64,000 nt of DNA, from contig CM007989.1 of assembly GCA_002189035.1 (NCBI GenBank), positions 558,001 through 622,000 on the forward strand. The letters run 5' to 3'. The position numbers and the translations under genes are program-made. This document shows, piece by piece, positions 1 to 11,451 of this stretch (its first letter is position 1; every line of letters starts with the position of its first letter). The notes below the pieces were generated by a model that did no database searches, was not told the origin of the DNA, and was given only the letters and a program-made list of their open reading frames with translations. Source of the stretch: Utricularia gibba (lineage: Eukaryota > Streptophyta > Magnoliopsida > Lamiales > Lentibulariaceae).

Positions 1-2
1 AA

Positions 3-101
3 GTTCATTTCTCCCAATCCCAAGCCTCTAGGTTTCTTGAACGCCTGATTTCAGATGCAGAGGAGCTCAACACATGGGACATACGACGAAAGCTTGCGTG
101 A
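3..101 (+). CDS. Possible C-terminal end of an upstream gene (partial)
   Basis: The third forward frame is open from the window edge to a TGA at 99-101. It reads as a plausible protein tail with a charged helix (RFLERLISDAEELNTWDI) and ends in RRKLA. I do not recognise the family. It is not preceded by a visible acceptor, so it could be an exon continuing from outside the window or a chance reading. The downstream 95 bases look like 3' UTR or spacer before the next promoter. Confidence 0.25.
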   Translation, partial: VHFSQSQASRFLERLISDAEELNTWDIRRKLA

Positions 102-196
102 TAAGAATCAATAAGAAAAGGAAATTAATTAAAACTAATTTTCCATAATGATAAATACATGGGTCATGATTTTAAACGGCCAGCCAAAATAGTTAC

Positions 197-227
197 TGGG
201 CTTAGGCCCAATAAGGTCTAGGCCCAT
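197..227 (+). promoter_or_regulatory. Cluster of GGCCCA/TGGGCT (site II-like) promoter elements
   Basis: Three GGCCCA/TGGGCT-type elements lie within about 30 bp, roughly 310 bp upstream of the ATG of the first full gene. Such TCP-bound site II motifs are typical of promoters of broadly expressed plant genes. Assignment to the gene at 541 is by position only. Confidence 0.4.
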
Positions 228-540
228 AGAATGGGGTCTTGGACCGATCGCGCTTCTTTTCCATCCTCCATAAAATTACGAAAGCTGGAGAAAGTAATGG
301 AATTTATCAAAAAAAAAAAAAAAAAGGCTGCTGCTGCGGCCGTCGGAATCGGAAGGGGAGGAGTAGGGATTTTGGGAGACACGTAGGTAATCAGGCTTTT
401 GTCCTCTTTTTGAACTTTGGGTGAGCTGTTGGCTAGTTTGTTGAGCTGGGAAGCTTGTGGATTTGAATTTTAGGGATACGTTTGTGAGTGTTTTCTCAAT
501 TTGTAAGCCAATTTTTGGCAGGAGATTGTCTACTTTAGGG

Positions 541-2345
541 ATGCTTCAGTTGTTTTTAGACGAGACGACCTGGGATGATGATGAGTTCCTTGTGGATAAA
601 GCATCCCCTCTTGAGAAGTTAGAATCAGTACTATGGTCTTTGATGACGGCAACCGGATTATCTGAAGCTCGTCTCTGGCTCTGTGATACACTATCCGCCA
701 TAACCTCGATCAGTCGTCCAGGCCAGCGAGACTTATTCTTGAAGCTATTGAAATCTGAGACAGTGAAGCTGCAGTTAGCACCGCAAGTTCTGCAACTGAT
801 TTTTGAGAAACGACCACAAAAACTGGGGCCAGTAATAGCGAAGAAAAGTCGCAAGCTTGTGAACTACTTTGAAGGTTAGTCATCATGTTGTTTCATATTC
901 GTTTTATTGCACCTCCATAGTCTGCTTCTAGTTTGTCTTGAACAGATTTGATTACCTCAGTAGTAGTATCTGTTTCCTTCATCAGGGAATCCAAGGCGTA
1001 TATTGCAATGGTTTTCAAGTTTTTCATCTAGTGGTGATGTGGGGCATGCGAAGGGTGCCAGGGCACTCTCCCAGTTTGCTTTTATAAATCGTGATATATG
1101 CTGGGAGGAACTTGAGTGGAAAGGTAAACATGGACAATCACCAGCCATGGTGGCAACAAAGCCTCACTACTTTCTTGATCTGGATGTTCAACGAACAGTT
1201 GAAAATTTTCTAGAGTATGTGCCTGAGTTTTGGTCATCTGATGAGTTTTCTGAGTCGTTGATGGATGGTGACATTTTTTTGACTGATCCTAGTTACTTCA
1301 TCGATTTCTTCATTGACTGTATGTATGAGGAGAAACTACAAGAGGTTTGGGATGTTATAGAGGAATTTTTAGTGCAGCAACCTTTTGCATTATTGTGTCA
1401 GCACCTTCTGATCGGTCTACAGGAGCAAGGGTTGCGTATTTTCATAGATTCGATTCCAAAATATCTTGAGGCGAAGTCAAAATCATCGAAGTCCAGACCT
1501 GCCACTGAATGGCTAGAGATTATTATATCCAAATTTCGTGATTCATTGAACTTCGATAATCTGCTTCTACTGAATGCATTGACTAATCAAAGCCGACAAC
1601 TTATCAGATTTGTCAAGGAAGAAGGGAGTGATGAAGAAAAGGGAAGGATAAAGGAATTGGCCCATCAACTATCTGAATTGTCTGGCAATGTCAAATCCTC
1701 TTTACCAATACTCAGAGAAGGTCATGTTGTAAAAGCATTAGAGTCAGTAAAGAACTTTGGCTTGCTTTCATGGGCTATACACTTAAGGTTATCAGAAGAA
1801 TTTGTGACCTCAGCATCATGGGAATCCGCTTTTACTGGCAATGGTATCAAATATGTCAGATCTGAGCGATACAGTTTACCTTCAGATGATCCAAATGATG
1901 ACTATGAATCACAAAATGCTGTAGGCTGTTCCATGAGCACCAAGCACAGGAAATTCAAAGGACAAGGAAAGAAAAGAAAACTAAGGTCTAGTCCTGCTGC
2001 AAGCTATGAGGATGACCCAGTCGACTCCACATGGTCAATGGAAATGATTGATTTGCAGGCCAAAGAGGGCGACTGGCTGCTCTCCATTGATGGATATTCT
2101 ACTAGATGGAACATCGTAAGCACTTTTTCCTTTATACCCCCACAAAAGTTTTTCTTTCCATCGTCCCTGGTCACAATGCAGCAACTTTTAGTAATCTCTT
2201 ATCTATCTCACCCTCGGGTTGTGCAATTATAAATAGTTTTCATCACTTTCCTTTTGTGTAGAAGGATTTGCCTGAACACATTTCACGCCATTGCTTTACT
2301 ACATGGTGGAGTTGGCTGTTTCCCATGCTGGAGATTGCATCCTGA
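541..2345 (+). CDS. Plant protein of unknown function, 515 aa
   Basis: Three coding exons: 541-874, 986-2115 and 2262-2345, totalling 516 codons. Introns begin GTTAGT and GTAAGC and end CAG and TAG, and all phases agree. The frame is open further upstream to 457, but the first in-frame ATG is 541 (MLQLFLDETTWDDDEF). The N-terminal two thirds is helical and hydrophobic-charged, without a signal peptide or membrane segment. Around residues 420-440 there is a strongly basic stretch (HRKFKGQGKKRKLR) that could be a nuclear localisation signal. The C-terminus is rich in Trp (FTTWWSWLFPMLE). I do not recognise a named domain and infer no function. The gene structure is secure; the start is slightly less so. 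Confidence 0.8.
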
Positions 2346-3501
2346 CCGCCCGCAATCCATCTAAACCAAACTCTGAGGAATGAAACCCCCCCAGACTGAG
2401 CTTATGCAGCCTCGTGGAAAACCGGTTTCATGGTACACAGATGTAATTCCCAACAACAATCCCCTTGATGCCTTCTTATTCCTGCATGCTAACATGTAGG
2501 TCGGTTTATGCTGATTGATGTTGATATATTGGTTTTTTTTACCACAGAAATCTTGATATGGAACCAGTCGATGAATGAAGGGAACCAGCTACAAGAAAAG
2601 AACAGGGCAGAAGCATTGAATGATTATTGGTAACATGCGGTGCACCTTTCAATTATTTGGCATCAGGAGAGCAGCAGACCCATCGGGGCCTGTCTCTTAC
2701 TAACTCCCTCGCAGGATTGTTGCCGCTTATTGCAATATGGCCCCATCTACTCTCATATAATACTACACTTTGCACCCTTCTGCTATTTCCAACAGTCGAA
2801 ATGTTCCTTATTTTTTGTGAAAAAATGCTATTCATTTAAATTTTATTTTAATTTACCCAGGAGCAGTAAATGCGAATGAGCAGTTCCAGTACCAGCTATA
2901 AAAGAGGCATTTATAAATCGAACTGAAGCTTCCAAGTTTTCACCTTCGCCCCTGCCTCCGTCGAGTTTTCTGCCGACAAGGGTAAATTATTTGTCAGTTT
3001 TCATTGATAGTAGTAGTTTCCAACCACTTCACCATATAGTTTAACCGAAAATTTTGCTGTGAAAAAAGTTTTATAGAAGTTATGGAGGAAGTCGGAGGAT
3101 GGTCCGGTGGATCGGAGTAGCTCCAAAAATACTGTGAAGTGTTTATTTCAATTGTGAAAAGGGGAAGAAGAAAAAGCGGAAGTTAATTTGGTAGCTCGCC
3201 GTCGGCGGTCGACCACTTGTCTTCCTGGACCTTAAAGTGGTTTCAAATATGAACTCTGAGCTCGCGGAGGCGTGGAGGTGGAGAGATTCTTGAGCCCACT
3301 CTTCGCTGTTCTATAATGCAAGACATAAGTGAACCCCATTTGTTTGTCCATAGTCCACATTCCTCTTCTTGAAGCTTTAATTCCCTTTTCGCCAGATGCT
3401 ATTTGCTTTCTGTCGAGCCCTGACTGATGAAAAGCTCCAGATTTGAAAAGGGTTTTTGGATCCAGGGTTTCTTGTTGGAAGACTGATTGCAGTCGATCGG
3501 G
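2346..3501. other. Spacer: 3' UTR of first gene and promoter/5' UTR of next
   Basis: No conserved coding potential seen. The first few hundred bases are probably 3' UTR. The stretch around 2930-3500 contains the likely promoter and leader of the protease-fold gene starting at 3502. Short frames here lack a family match or an ATG. Confidence 0.5.
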
Positions 3502-5101
3502 ATGGGGGTGTTGACGGAATCTTGGTGTTTCTGTGCCGGCGGTGGCAAGTCGGAGAAGATGAAAGCTGCAATTTTTACGGGAAAGTCTCCGGCAATGGCG
3601 AGAATCAACGGCGGGTATACGGGGTTCTTGATCCACCGGCATCTGCTACTCACTACCCACGCTAATTTACCGTCTCCTGCTGCTGCTGAAGCCGCCGAGA
3701 TCTGCCTCCCTAACGGCATTCACGCGTGCCTTTTTCCACACAGGTCAGTTACTTAACAGGTGAATGATTCACTACTACATCGTTACTCATCAGCATTCAA
3801 CATGATTCAGGTTCTTCATCACAAGTTCTGTCTTGGATCTCACCATTGTGGGGCTCGATGTAATGGAAAGAGATTCCAATCAGCATCTGCATTACCTGAA
3901 ATCATGTTCAAAGCCAAATCTTGATCTGGGAAGGGCTGTGTATCTCTTGGGATACTCAGATAAACAGGAGCTGGGAGTTGGTGAAGGGAAAGTGGTAGTT
4001 GCTACAGATAACTTGATCAAGTTGTCAACCGAAGGTGTGATCTGGAGTCCTGGTTCTGCTGGTTTCGATGCCGATGGACACCTTGCCTTCATGGTTTGTG
4101 ATCCCATGAAGCTTGCAACATCTCCCAATACGAAATCCTGTTCGGCATCATCACCTCCTCCTCCTCCTCCTCCATCTTGGAAAAGGGATCTCCCAATGCA
4201 GTTTGGTATCCCTCTCCCCATCATTCTTGATTGGCTGAATCAACACTGGGAAGGCAATCTTGATGAACTTAGCAATCCCAAACTTCCCCTAAAGCGGTTG
4301 ATGAACAATGACCTCTCCTGTGGATCTTTTACTATGAGGAGTGTCTTCAAGCCCACTGAAGAGAATGAAGGGACACCAATTGAGAATGTACTCTTTTCAA
4401 ATGCTTTGGAAGATGATGCAGTAACTGGGGAGAGGAGAAATGATGCTCATGTTTCTGGGATCCCAACTCCGGAGATATACGAATCTCCGAAGCTGATTTT
4501 GACCCCGAAGATAGCAGCTGCGGCTACCCAAATTCAGCTTCTGGATAACAATTTCCCACCCAGAATGCTTCCTAAGCCTAGAGATGCATCGACCGCAGAA
4601 CAATCAAGAAAGGTTCCAATTCCAATGCCAGAAGAAGAGAATTGGTGTGAGAATGAGCCTTCAGTCCATGTTGAATCATCCACAGGATCAGTGAACGGCG
4701 CCCAGAACGACGTGCAATCAGATTCCGACATTTCAGCCCCCCGGCACGATGAATACAGCAGCGAAGGGGAAACCACAATGTACTCCGCGGAGACAGCTGA
4801 AAGCAGGAACTTCCCAAGCCCCAGCCCAGGAAAGCTGCTGCTTCACAACGTGGGGAGAAGCCAGAGCTGCGTCAACTACCCAAGATGGGGATCGGTGCAG
4901 AGATGCTCTATAGCTCCAGGGACGATGCCGGAGAAGCGCCGGAGCTTCCCGCAGAGCCGCAGAGTGCACTCACAGGGCACAGCCGCTCACGATTACTTCA
5001 CCCCCACAGTCTCCTCCATCATGAAGAAGAAGAACAGTTTGGAGCTACAGACGAGAGCACGGCGAAGCGCGGTGCATGCCTCCCCGAGATGGATGTTTTA
5101 A
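3502..5101 (+). CDS. Trypsin-like (PA clan) serine protease-fold protein, 510 aa
   Basis: Two exons, 3502-3743 and 3811-5101, separated by a 67-bp intron (donor GTCAGT, acceptor CAG). The joint reads PHR|FFITSS. The protein has a plausible serine-protease triad in order: His53 in TTHANLP, Asp90 in SSVLDLTIVGL and Ser163 in SPGSAGF, a G-S-A-G nucleophile turn like that of HtrA-type enzymes. A conserved block LPIILDWLNQHWEGNLDEL follows. The last ~200 residues are low-complexity, Ser/Pro-rich and basic, and look disordered. There is no signal peptide, so a cytosolic or nuclear location is inferred. Plant homologues are annotated as trypsin family proteins (related in fold to NAL1). Proteolytic activity is inferred only from the triad. 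The codon run for eight prolines at 4156-4173 is low complexity. Confidence 0.88.
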
Positions 5102-7798
5102 TGCCCACGCCATCCCATATATTCCCATCGCGGTGGCTTCTCAGATCCTCATTCTTTTCTCGCATACATGTAACTAATTGATGAAGAACCGCCCCCAGCC
5201 AGCACCGGCCCGGCCCGCTCCGGACTGGCCCAACTTCAAATCCCCTATATAATAAATGATTTTTCCTCATATCATGCTATATTTGATAGATATTGTTAGA
5301 TATAAAATATTAATAAGTGTACTAAATTTTACATTTTTTAAGGTATACAATTAAGATTTGATATCTTTAAAAAATAAAATTTATCAAATATTAAAAATTT
5401 GAGATTTTATGTTTATAATTTTTTTTGGTAAAAAATACGAGATAAAAATGTATAAAAAATGAAAATTAAGATTTGATGCCCTTAAAAAAAATAAAATTCA
5501 TAAAAAACTAAAATTGAGATTTTATTTTTCTAAATTTAAAAATATATAAAGTTTTTCTAGGAAAATACGATACATAATTATTTCTAAAAAATGATAAGAA
5601 TGTAATTATTTTTTTATCAATCAAAATATATTATATTTTTATTACCAATGACTCTTTATTTAAGAAAAAAAGAAATGGTGATCTGGGCCCCACATATTCA
5701 CATTTCACTCACACATACTTCGGTTTTTATTTACGTAAAATAGTGATGTGACTATTTGATAATATTTATAATAAAATAAAAATAGTGACCCGTCGCCAGT
5801 ACTGTATGTAATCTTGGCAGGACTGGTGCCGTGAGTGGCGCTCCTTGTCTTCGTGTTGTCCGAAGCCTCCCCTCACGTGTCCCCCGCCCCGCTCCTCTGC
5901 ACTGCACTCTGCTCACCTCAATTCAAATCACGCTTATGGATTACTAATTAATTCTAACAACTGGATGGATTTCATTACATCCTTGTGTAAAAGACCCAAT
6001 TATTCGTGTGTTTTCTTGTGCAAAAGGCAGACATGCACATGCAATAAAGGGGAAACACACACACCCACACAAAAACAAAGCAAGAAACCACCCCTAAAGC
6101 ACAATTGCCTGGTCTCTTTCCCCCTTATAAAGCTGCTATAGTGAACGTTTCCTCTACATCTTATCCTTCCTCCACATGATCCCCTCATACACATGAAAAT
6201 TGAAAATCGAATGACTAATGGACATAATCTCGTGCCGAAACCTACGAATTGTGACTGCATCACAACTTGTTAGAGTATGTTTACTCGTTTTCGAAAACGC
6301 TAACATGACATTTTTAAAAATTGAGTTATTAGATTTCTTTTATTAAGTTTTCGTTCTGTTTCTATCAATTTTTGAAAACCTTAATATTAAAATAAATATT
6401 ATAAACTTCATTTTAAATCATTTTCACAAGAAAACCGAATTTACTCATTTTCATTTTCGAAAAAAATGAAACAAATTTACTCATTTCCGAAATAATTACC
6501 TGAAAATGCCACATCATCATTTACATAAAACAAGTAAAGATGATCTTATAACGAATATCAGATACAAAAGATGGGTGGGGTGGGGTGGATCGCATGGCAG
6601 AAGTAAGACAGAACTCATGTAACTACTAAGGGTCCCTAATGTAATGCCAGGGCGACCCCCCTGGTGCACTGGACCGGGTTGCAGGGTACTACCCCACAAT
6701 CATTTGTACGGGCCCGGTCTCCCCCTTTTAACTCCGCCCAACGGACAACTCCTCCCAAAAAAATAATATTATATTAATTAAAAGAATAATCACACTTCAT
6801 GTCATTGTTTTAAAAGGATGGCTCAAGTAGGAGTTACATCAGGTTTAATTCGAATCTATGGTTTTTTAATATTTTATTTAAATATAATTAATGAATACTA
6901 TTCAACATATTAAAGTTCTATAGGAAACAATTACTAATGGAATGTTTGGAATTATGGAATTAGTATGAGAAACAGAATTTAATTTATTTAAATTAATGAA
7001 GTAAATATAATATAATTTATAAACTATTAAAAAAATTAAATAATTTAGACGTGGACGGGTTGTACGGAGACAGGGAGAGGGGCGTTTTGGTCATGGAATG
7101 ACGATTTAATAGTTTGTTTATTTATCACCCACCCCCACCAGCGCCCTCTGAGCTGGAGCCCAACACAATAATTGCATTCCCTATTTTATCTTCTTATATT
7201 ATATACTAATTAATAGTTACCAATCTAATGGATGCTTCGATTTTGTATCTCTTGTCTAGTACATGCGCAATTTACGTGTGATAAGTTCAAAATGGCATGT
7301 TCAAATTTCTTAGGGTTTTGGTGGCGTTAGTTACTATTCAGGGCTTTCAGACAAATCGGACACGTGACTAGTTTATTACTGTGGAATGGTGCCATAATTT
7401 GCGTTTCAGTTTGTCCCGTAACACGTGTCGCTCAATTATTGGCGACATGCTGATGAGTGTTGATCATGTTCATTAACCATGTGGTGAGTACATCCTATTC
7501 GTCTTTATGCCCTCAGAAGTAATTTTGTAATTAAAATAATTTGATTTGGTTGCTTTTGGTGTTCCTAGTTTTGTGCTTTGACTTAGTTTTCTTTAATATC
7601 GGGATTTATTTTGAATAAAAGAAATTAAAAAAAATTTCACTGGAATTTGGTGTTGGTATTTGACGTAAGAAAAAGGGGGGTGAAGTTGGGTGGGGAGTCA
7701 GTTTCTAGCTTTACGGACAAATCCTATGCGTTTAGTTTGGGAATCGGCTTCATTTTTCGTCTCGGCGGAAACGGGAACAAGAAACCGGAGATAAAAAA
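5102..7798. other. Long AT-rich intergenic spacer
   Basis: About 2.7 kb without credible coding sequence. It contains A/T-rich stretches at 5260-5790, 6250-6500 and 6750-7050, a diverged two-copy repeat (listed separately), a G-rich run near 6570-6590, and the formin promoter near its right end. I see no terminal repeats flanked by target duplications and no transposase remnant. Confidence 0.6.
5346..5560. repeat. Two diverged tandem AT-rich copies, period about 115 bp
   Basis: The motif ATTAAGATTTGAT, followed by a CTTTAAAAAATAAAATT-like run and then GAGATTTTAT, occurs at about 5350 and again at about 5465 with the same order and spacing. The copies differ at many positions. This looks like an old local duplication of AT-rich spacer rather than a satellite. 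Confidence 0.45.
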
Positions 7799-10700
7799 AT
7801 GCCAACTTTCGCCGCCTTTCTTCTCTTCTTGCTGTGCTTCCACTGCGCCGTCGCTAACCGCCGGATTCTCCACCAGCCCTTTTTCGCGGGGAGTCATTGC
7901 CGCAGGGGTACTCCCCACCGCCTTCTGTTTATCCATTTCCTGCCTCTGATTCTCAACCTGACAGTACCCCATTTTTCCCATCTGATACCTCGGCGCCGCC
8001 GCCGCCATTGCCGGCGACCTTTGCCTCCTTCCCAGCTAACGTGTCGTCGGCGTCTTTCCCGCACTCACCGGGGGGCAAATCTCCGTCGTCGAAGCTTATT
8101 GCGGCTGCCGTTGCGGCTGTTGTCGCTGCTGTGGTCGTCGTTTCCGTTGCCGTGTTTCTACAAGTGCGTAAAAAGAGCGGAGGTGATAGATCGCCGTCGG
8201 TGGAGCAGGTTAAAATTCGAAGATCTGATGGGGATTCGCCCCACCGACCTCCGGATAGACTGCCGTTACCGAAGCTTCAAAGGCCTTCACAGACTAGCTC
8301 GGAGTTCTTATACTTGGGGACTTTGGTGAATTCTCACGGCGGAGGCGGTGGTTTTGCCTTTTCCGGAGCCAATGGTGCACTGAATGATGATTCTCACATA
8401 CGGCGGATGGAGTCTCCGGAGCTTCAACCCTTGCCGCCTTTGAACACGCGGCAAAGCACCGGTAGAAACTACCGGAGCAACGCAGATGCTGCGACGGGTG
8501 ATGATGATGAGGAGTTCTATTCTCCAAGAGACTCCGTGAACGGCGTCGAGAGTAACATCGGAACGGGATCATCTTCTAGGAGGGCTTTTTCTGGTGTTCG
8601 GGTGGAGAACATCAATGTGTTGTCTACTTCTAATTCCTCCTCCATTTACTCTTCAACCACAGCCTCTGGATCGGCTTCAGGATCGCCGGGAAGGTCAGGA
8701 TCGTTGAGCCTATCGCCGGAGCGCAACCCAAGTCCCGGAAATTCGATTCCCAAATCTCCTGAATTGATTGAAATTCAGAATATTGCACCACTGCGCCGTC
8801 AGACACCTCGAGCTAGAGTAATGGTGTCTCAGGGATCTGCTTCCCCTTCCCCGCCTAGTTCATCTTCCCCCGGTGGATACTCCAGGCGAAGCGATGGATC
8901 ATCGCCTAGAGTTTCAACGAGTTCAGATACCAATATGGAGGCTCCGATTTCACCAAACTATCCTTCTAACCCAACTCTTCCTGCGAACCACCCCGTTTCT
9001 GCGTCACTGCCGCCGCCAACTCCCCCTGCATTCCCCGTTCTTCCTCCACCGCCGCCCCCTCCGCCCTTCAAGGCAACCGAGTTCCTCCGTGATAAAATGC
9101 CTGCCCTGAATCGCAAAGCTGTTGAGACTTCATTGTCTGTGGAGTTGCCTTCTGGCGGCTCTAGAGCTGTTGAGAACAATTTCAAAAAAGAATCACCATT
9201 GAACGAAGTGGAGCTCCCAGCCGAAGAGACGGACACAGATGACCATATTTTTTCTAAACCAAAGCTAAAGCCGCTGCATTGGGATAAAGTACGTGCTAGC
9301 TCTGATCGAAAAATGGTCTGGGATCAACTCAAGTGCAGCTCATTCAAGTATGATCACTGAACTTCAAAACTTTTTCGAAGCTTCAATTGCAATGGTTTGC
9401 ACATGTTTGAAAACTCGTTTTGCTGAGTACGTGCAGACTGAATGAAGAAATGATTGAGACACTTTTCGTTGCGAATGCCCCAAATGCGACTCCAAAGAAG
9501 CCCGCAAGATGGCAGGTTATTCCTCCGCCTGGGCAAGAGAGTGACCACAGTGTTCTTGATCCTAAGAAGGCCCAAAACATTGCAATTCTGTTGAAAGCAC
9601 TCAATGTGACAGTAGATGAAGTTTGTGAAGGCCTCATGGAAGGTACTTTTATGAATCGTCTTCTTCATTTTGATGTTTTTTCAATGTATCTGGTTTTTGT
9701 ATCCAACCTATAACTTCATTTTGCACTTGAACTCAGGCAATGTGGAGACTCTTGGAGCTGAACTCCTTGATGGTTTACTGAAAATGGCACCCACGAAGGA
9801 AGAAGAGCGAAAACTCAAAGAATACAATGATGCTTCTTCTCCTAGCAAGCTCGGGGCTGCTGAAAGGTTTTTGAAGGCAATCATTGATATCCCTTATGCC
9901 TTCAAAAGAGCGGAGGCAATGATTTATGTTTCCAACTTTGAATCTGAAGTTGAGTACCTCAGAAAGTCATGCTCAATACTGGAGGTACTCTCCCATACAT
10001 TATTGAAAATTTGTCCTGAATGTTTTTTCCCTTGAAAATTTCTTTAATCATTATGAAGTTGATGGGCAGACATAGACTTTTCCTGACGTTATACCCTTCA
10101 GTAGAAAGGTGCAGCCACTTTCTGGCTGAAAACTAAACCACAACTACATGAGCTTGTGTCTGCATAACTTGTCTGATAGAGACGTGATTGGTGAACATGC
10201 AGAGTATTCTGTAGCAGGATTTTCCTGCCGACAACTCCCTTTGCATTTCTTGCATATTTCAACTTTTTCTATTGAAAGCTGACTGTGTTGAGTGTGCCTT
10301 GGATTTATGTTTTGGTGACTCCTGTGTTGGTGGTTTGTATGAAACAGGCTGCTTGTGAAGAACTGAGAACTAGCCGAATGTTCCTTAAAATCCTTGAAGC
10401 TGTTTTGAAGACTGGAAACCGCATGAATGTGGGAACGAATCGGGGAGATGCGCATGCTTTCAAGCTTGACACTCTTCTCAAGCTTGTTGATGTCAAGGGA
10501 GCTGATGGCAAGACAACTCTTCTGCACTTTGTTGTTCAGGAGATCATCCGCTCCGAAGGAGCTCGTCTTTCTGACAGGGCGCCATGTGAGAATGCAACTC
10601 TTATTGATGATGCAAAATGCAAAAAGATCGGCCTCCAAGTAGTTTCTGGGCTGGGTTCAGAGCTGTCCAATGTGAAGAAAGCTGCCACTATGGATTCAGA

Positions 10701-11151
10701 AGTTCTCAGCGGTGATCTCTTCAAGCTGTCTAAGGGGCTTGGAAGTATACACGAAGTTGTCAGGCTAATCTCTGCATCCTCTTCAGATGAGAATGGCAGC
10801 CATAAGTTCTGTGATTCCATGAGCAACTTCATGAAGAGGGCTGAAGAGGATATCATAAGGGTCCAAGCTCAAGAAAGCGTTGCTCTATCTCTAGTGAAGG
10901 AAATAACTGAATATTTCCATGGGAATTCAGCCAAGGAAGAAGCTCATCCCTTCAGAATTTTCATGGTCGTGAGAGACTTCTTAGCAGTTCTTGACAGAGT
11001 ATGCAAGGAAGTAGGCATTGCAAATGATCGAACCGTGTTAAGTGCAGCCAACAAATTCCCAGTGCCTGTTAATCCTATGCTACAACAGCAAATATCGTTT
11101 GCATTCCAGGATCGAAAGCTGAACTCATCCCTGGGAGACGAGGGTCCTTGA
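7799..11151 (+). CDS. Group I formin (FH1/FH2), 935 aa, one frameshift in exon 1
   Basis: An actin nucleator anchored in the plasma membrane or endomembrane. Exons are 7799-9347, 9437-9642, 9737-9984 and 10348-11151. The protein starts with a signal peptide ([15 protein letters not shown]) followed by [11 protein letters not shown] Pro-rich extracytoplasmic stretch, a transmembrane helix at about residues 97-122 (Ala/Val-rich, then RKK), a Pro/Ser-rich region with polyproline near 405-424 (FH1), and an FH2 domain from about residue 486 (KPLHWDKV) follow. The FH2 domain retains the conserved [13 protein letters not shown] block. The signal-peptide frame and the rest of exon 1 are in different frames. 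Adding one T to the run at 7880-7884 joins them (HQPFF then [13 protein letters not shown]) and gives 936 codons. The break is either a sequencing indel or a real frameshift. The architecture is that of AtFH1-type formins. Confidence 0.88.
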
Positions 11152-11451
11152 TTCAGCTTCATTTTGGAAAAGGCTGGAGGCTGTCGTGGCATACAAGGAG
11201 TTGGATCTTCGGCTCCAAAAAGAATCAACTTGACATTTTGATATCTCCCTGTAAAGCATATTACTCGGAAAATGCCTACATAAACACAGGCTACGTTTGC
11301 CCTGATTATTCATAGAGTGAACAGGCAAGCCTATGCTGCAAATGGAAGTAAATTATGTATCAGAAACTAGATTAGATTAGTACTTTGATGGCCACTCAGA
11401 AGACTATTCATTGTTTGGTTAGTAACCTCGTGCAAGAATGCAGCAGACTCT

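Noticed and set aside
6832-6885. TTTAATTCGAATCT resembling a tRNA T-arm
   Set aside because: No stems can be paired around it at tRNA spacing.
5102-7798. Possible MITE or retroelement remnant in the AT-rich spacer
   Set aside because: No terminal inverted repeats with target duplication, no LTR pair and no transposase or reverse transcriptase motifs were found by eye.
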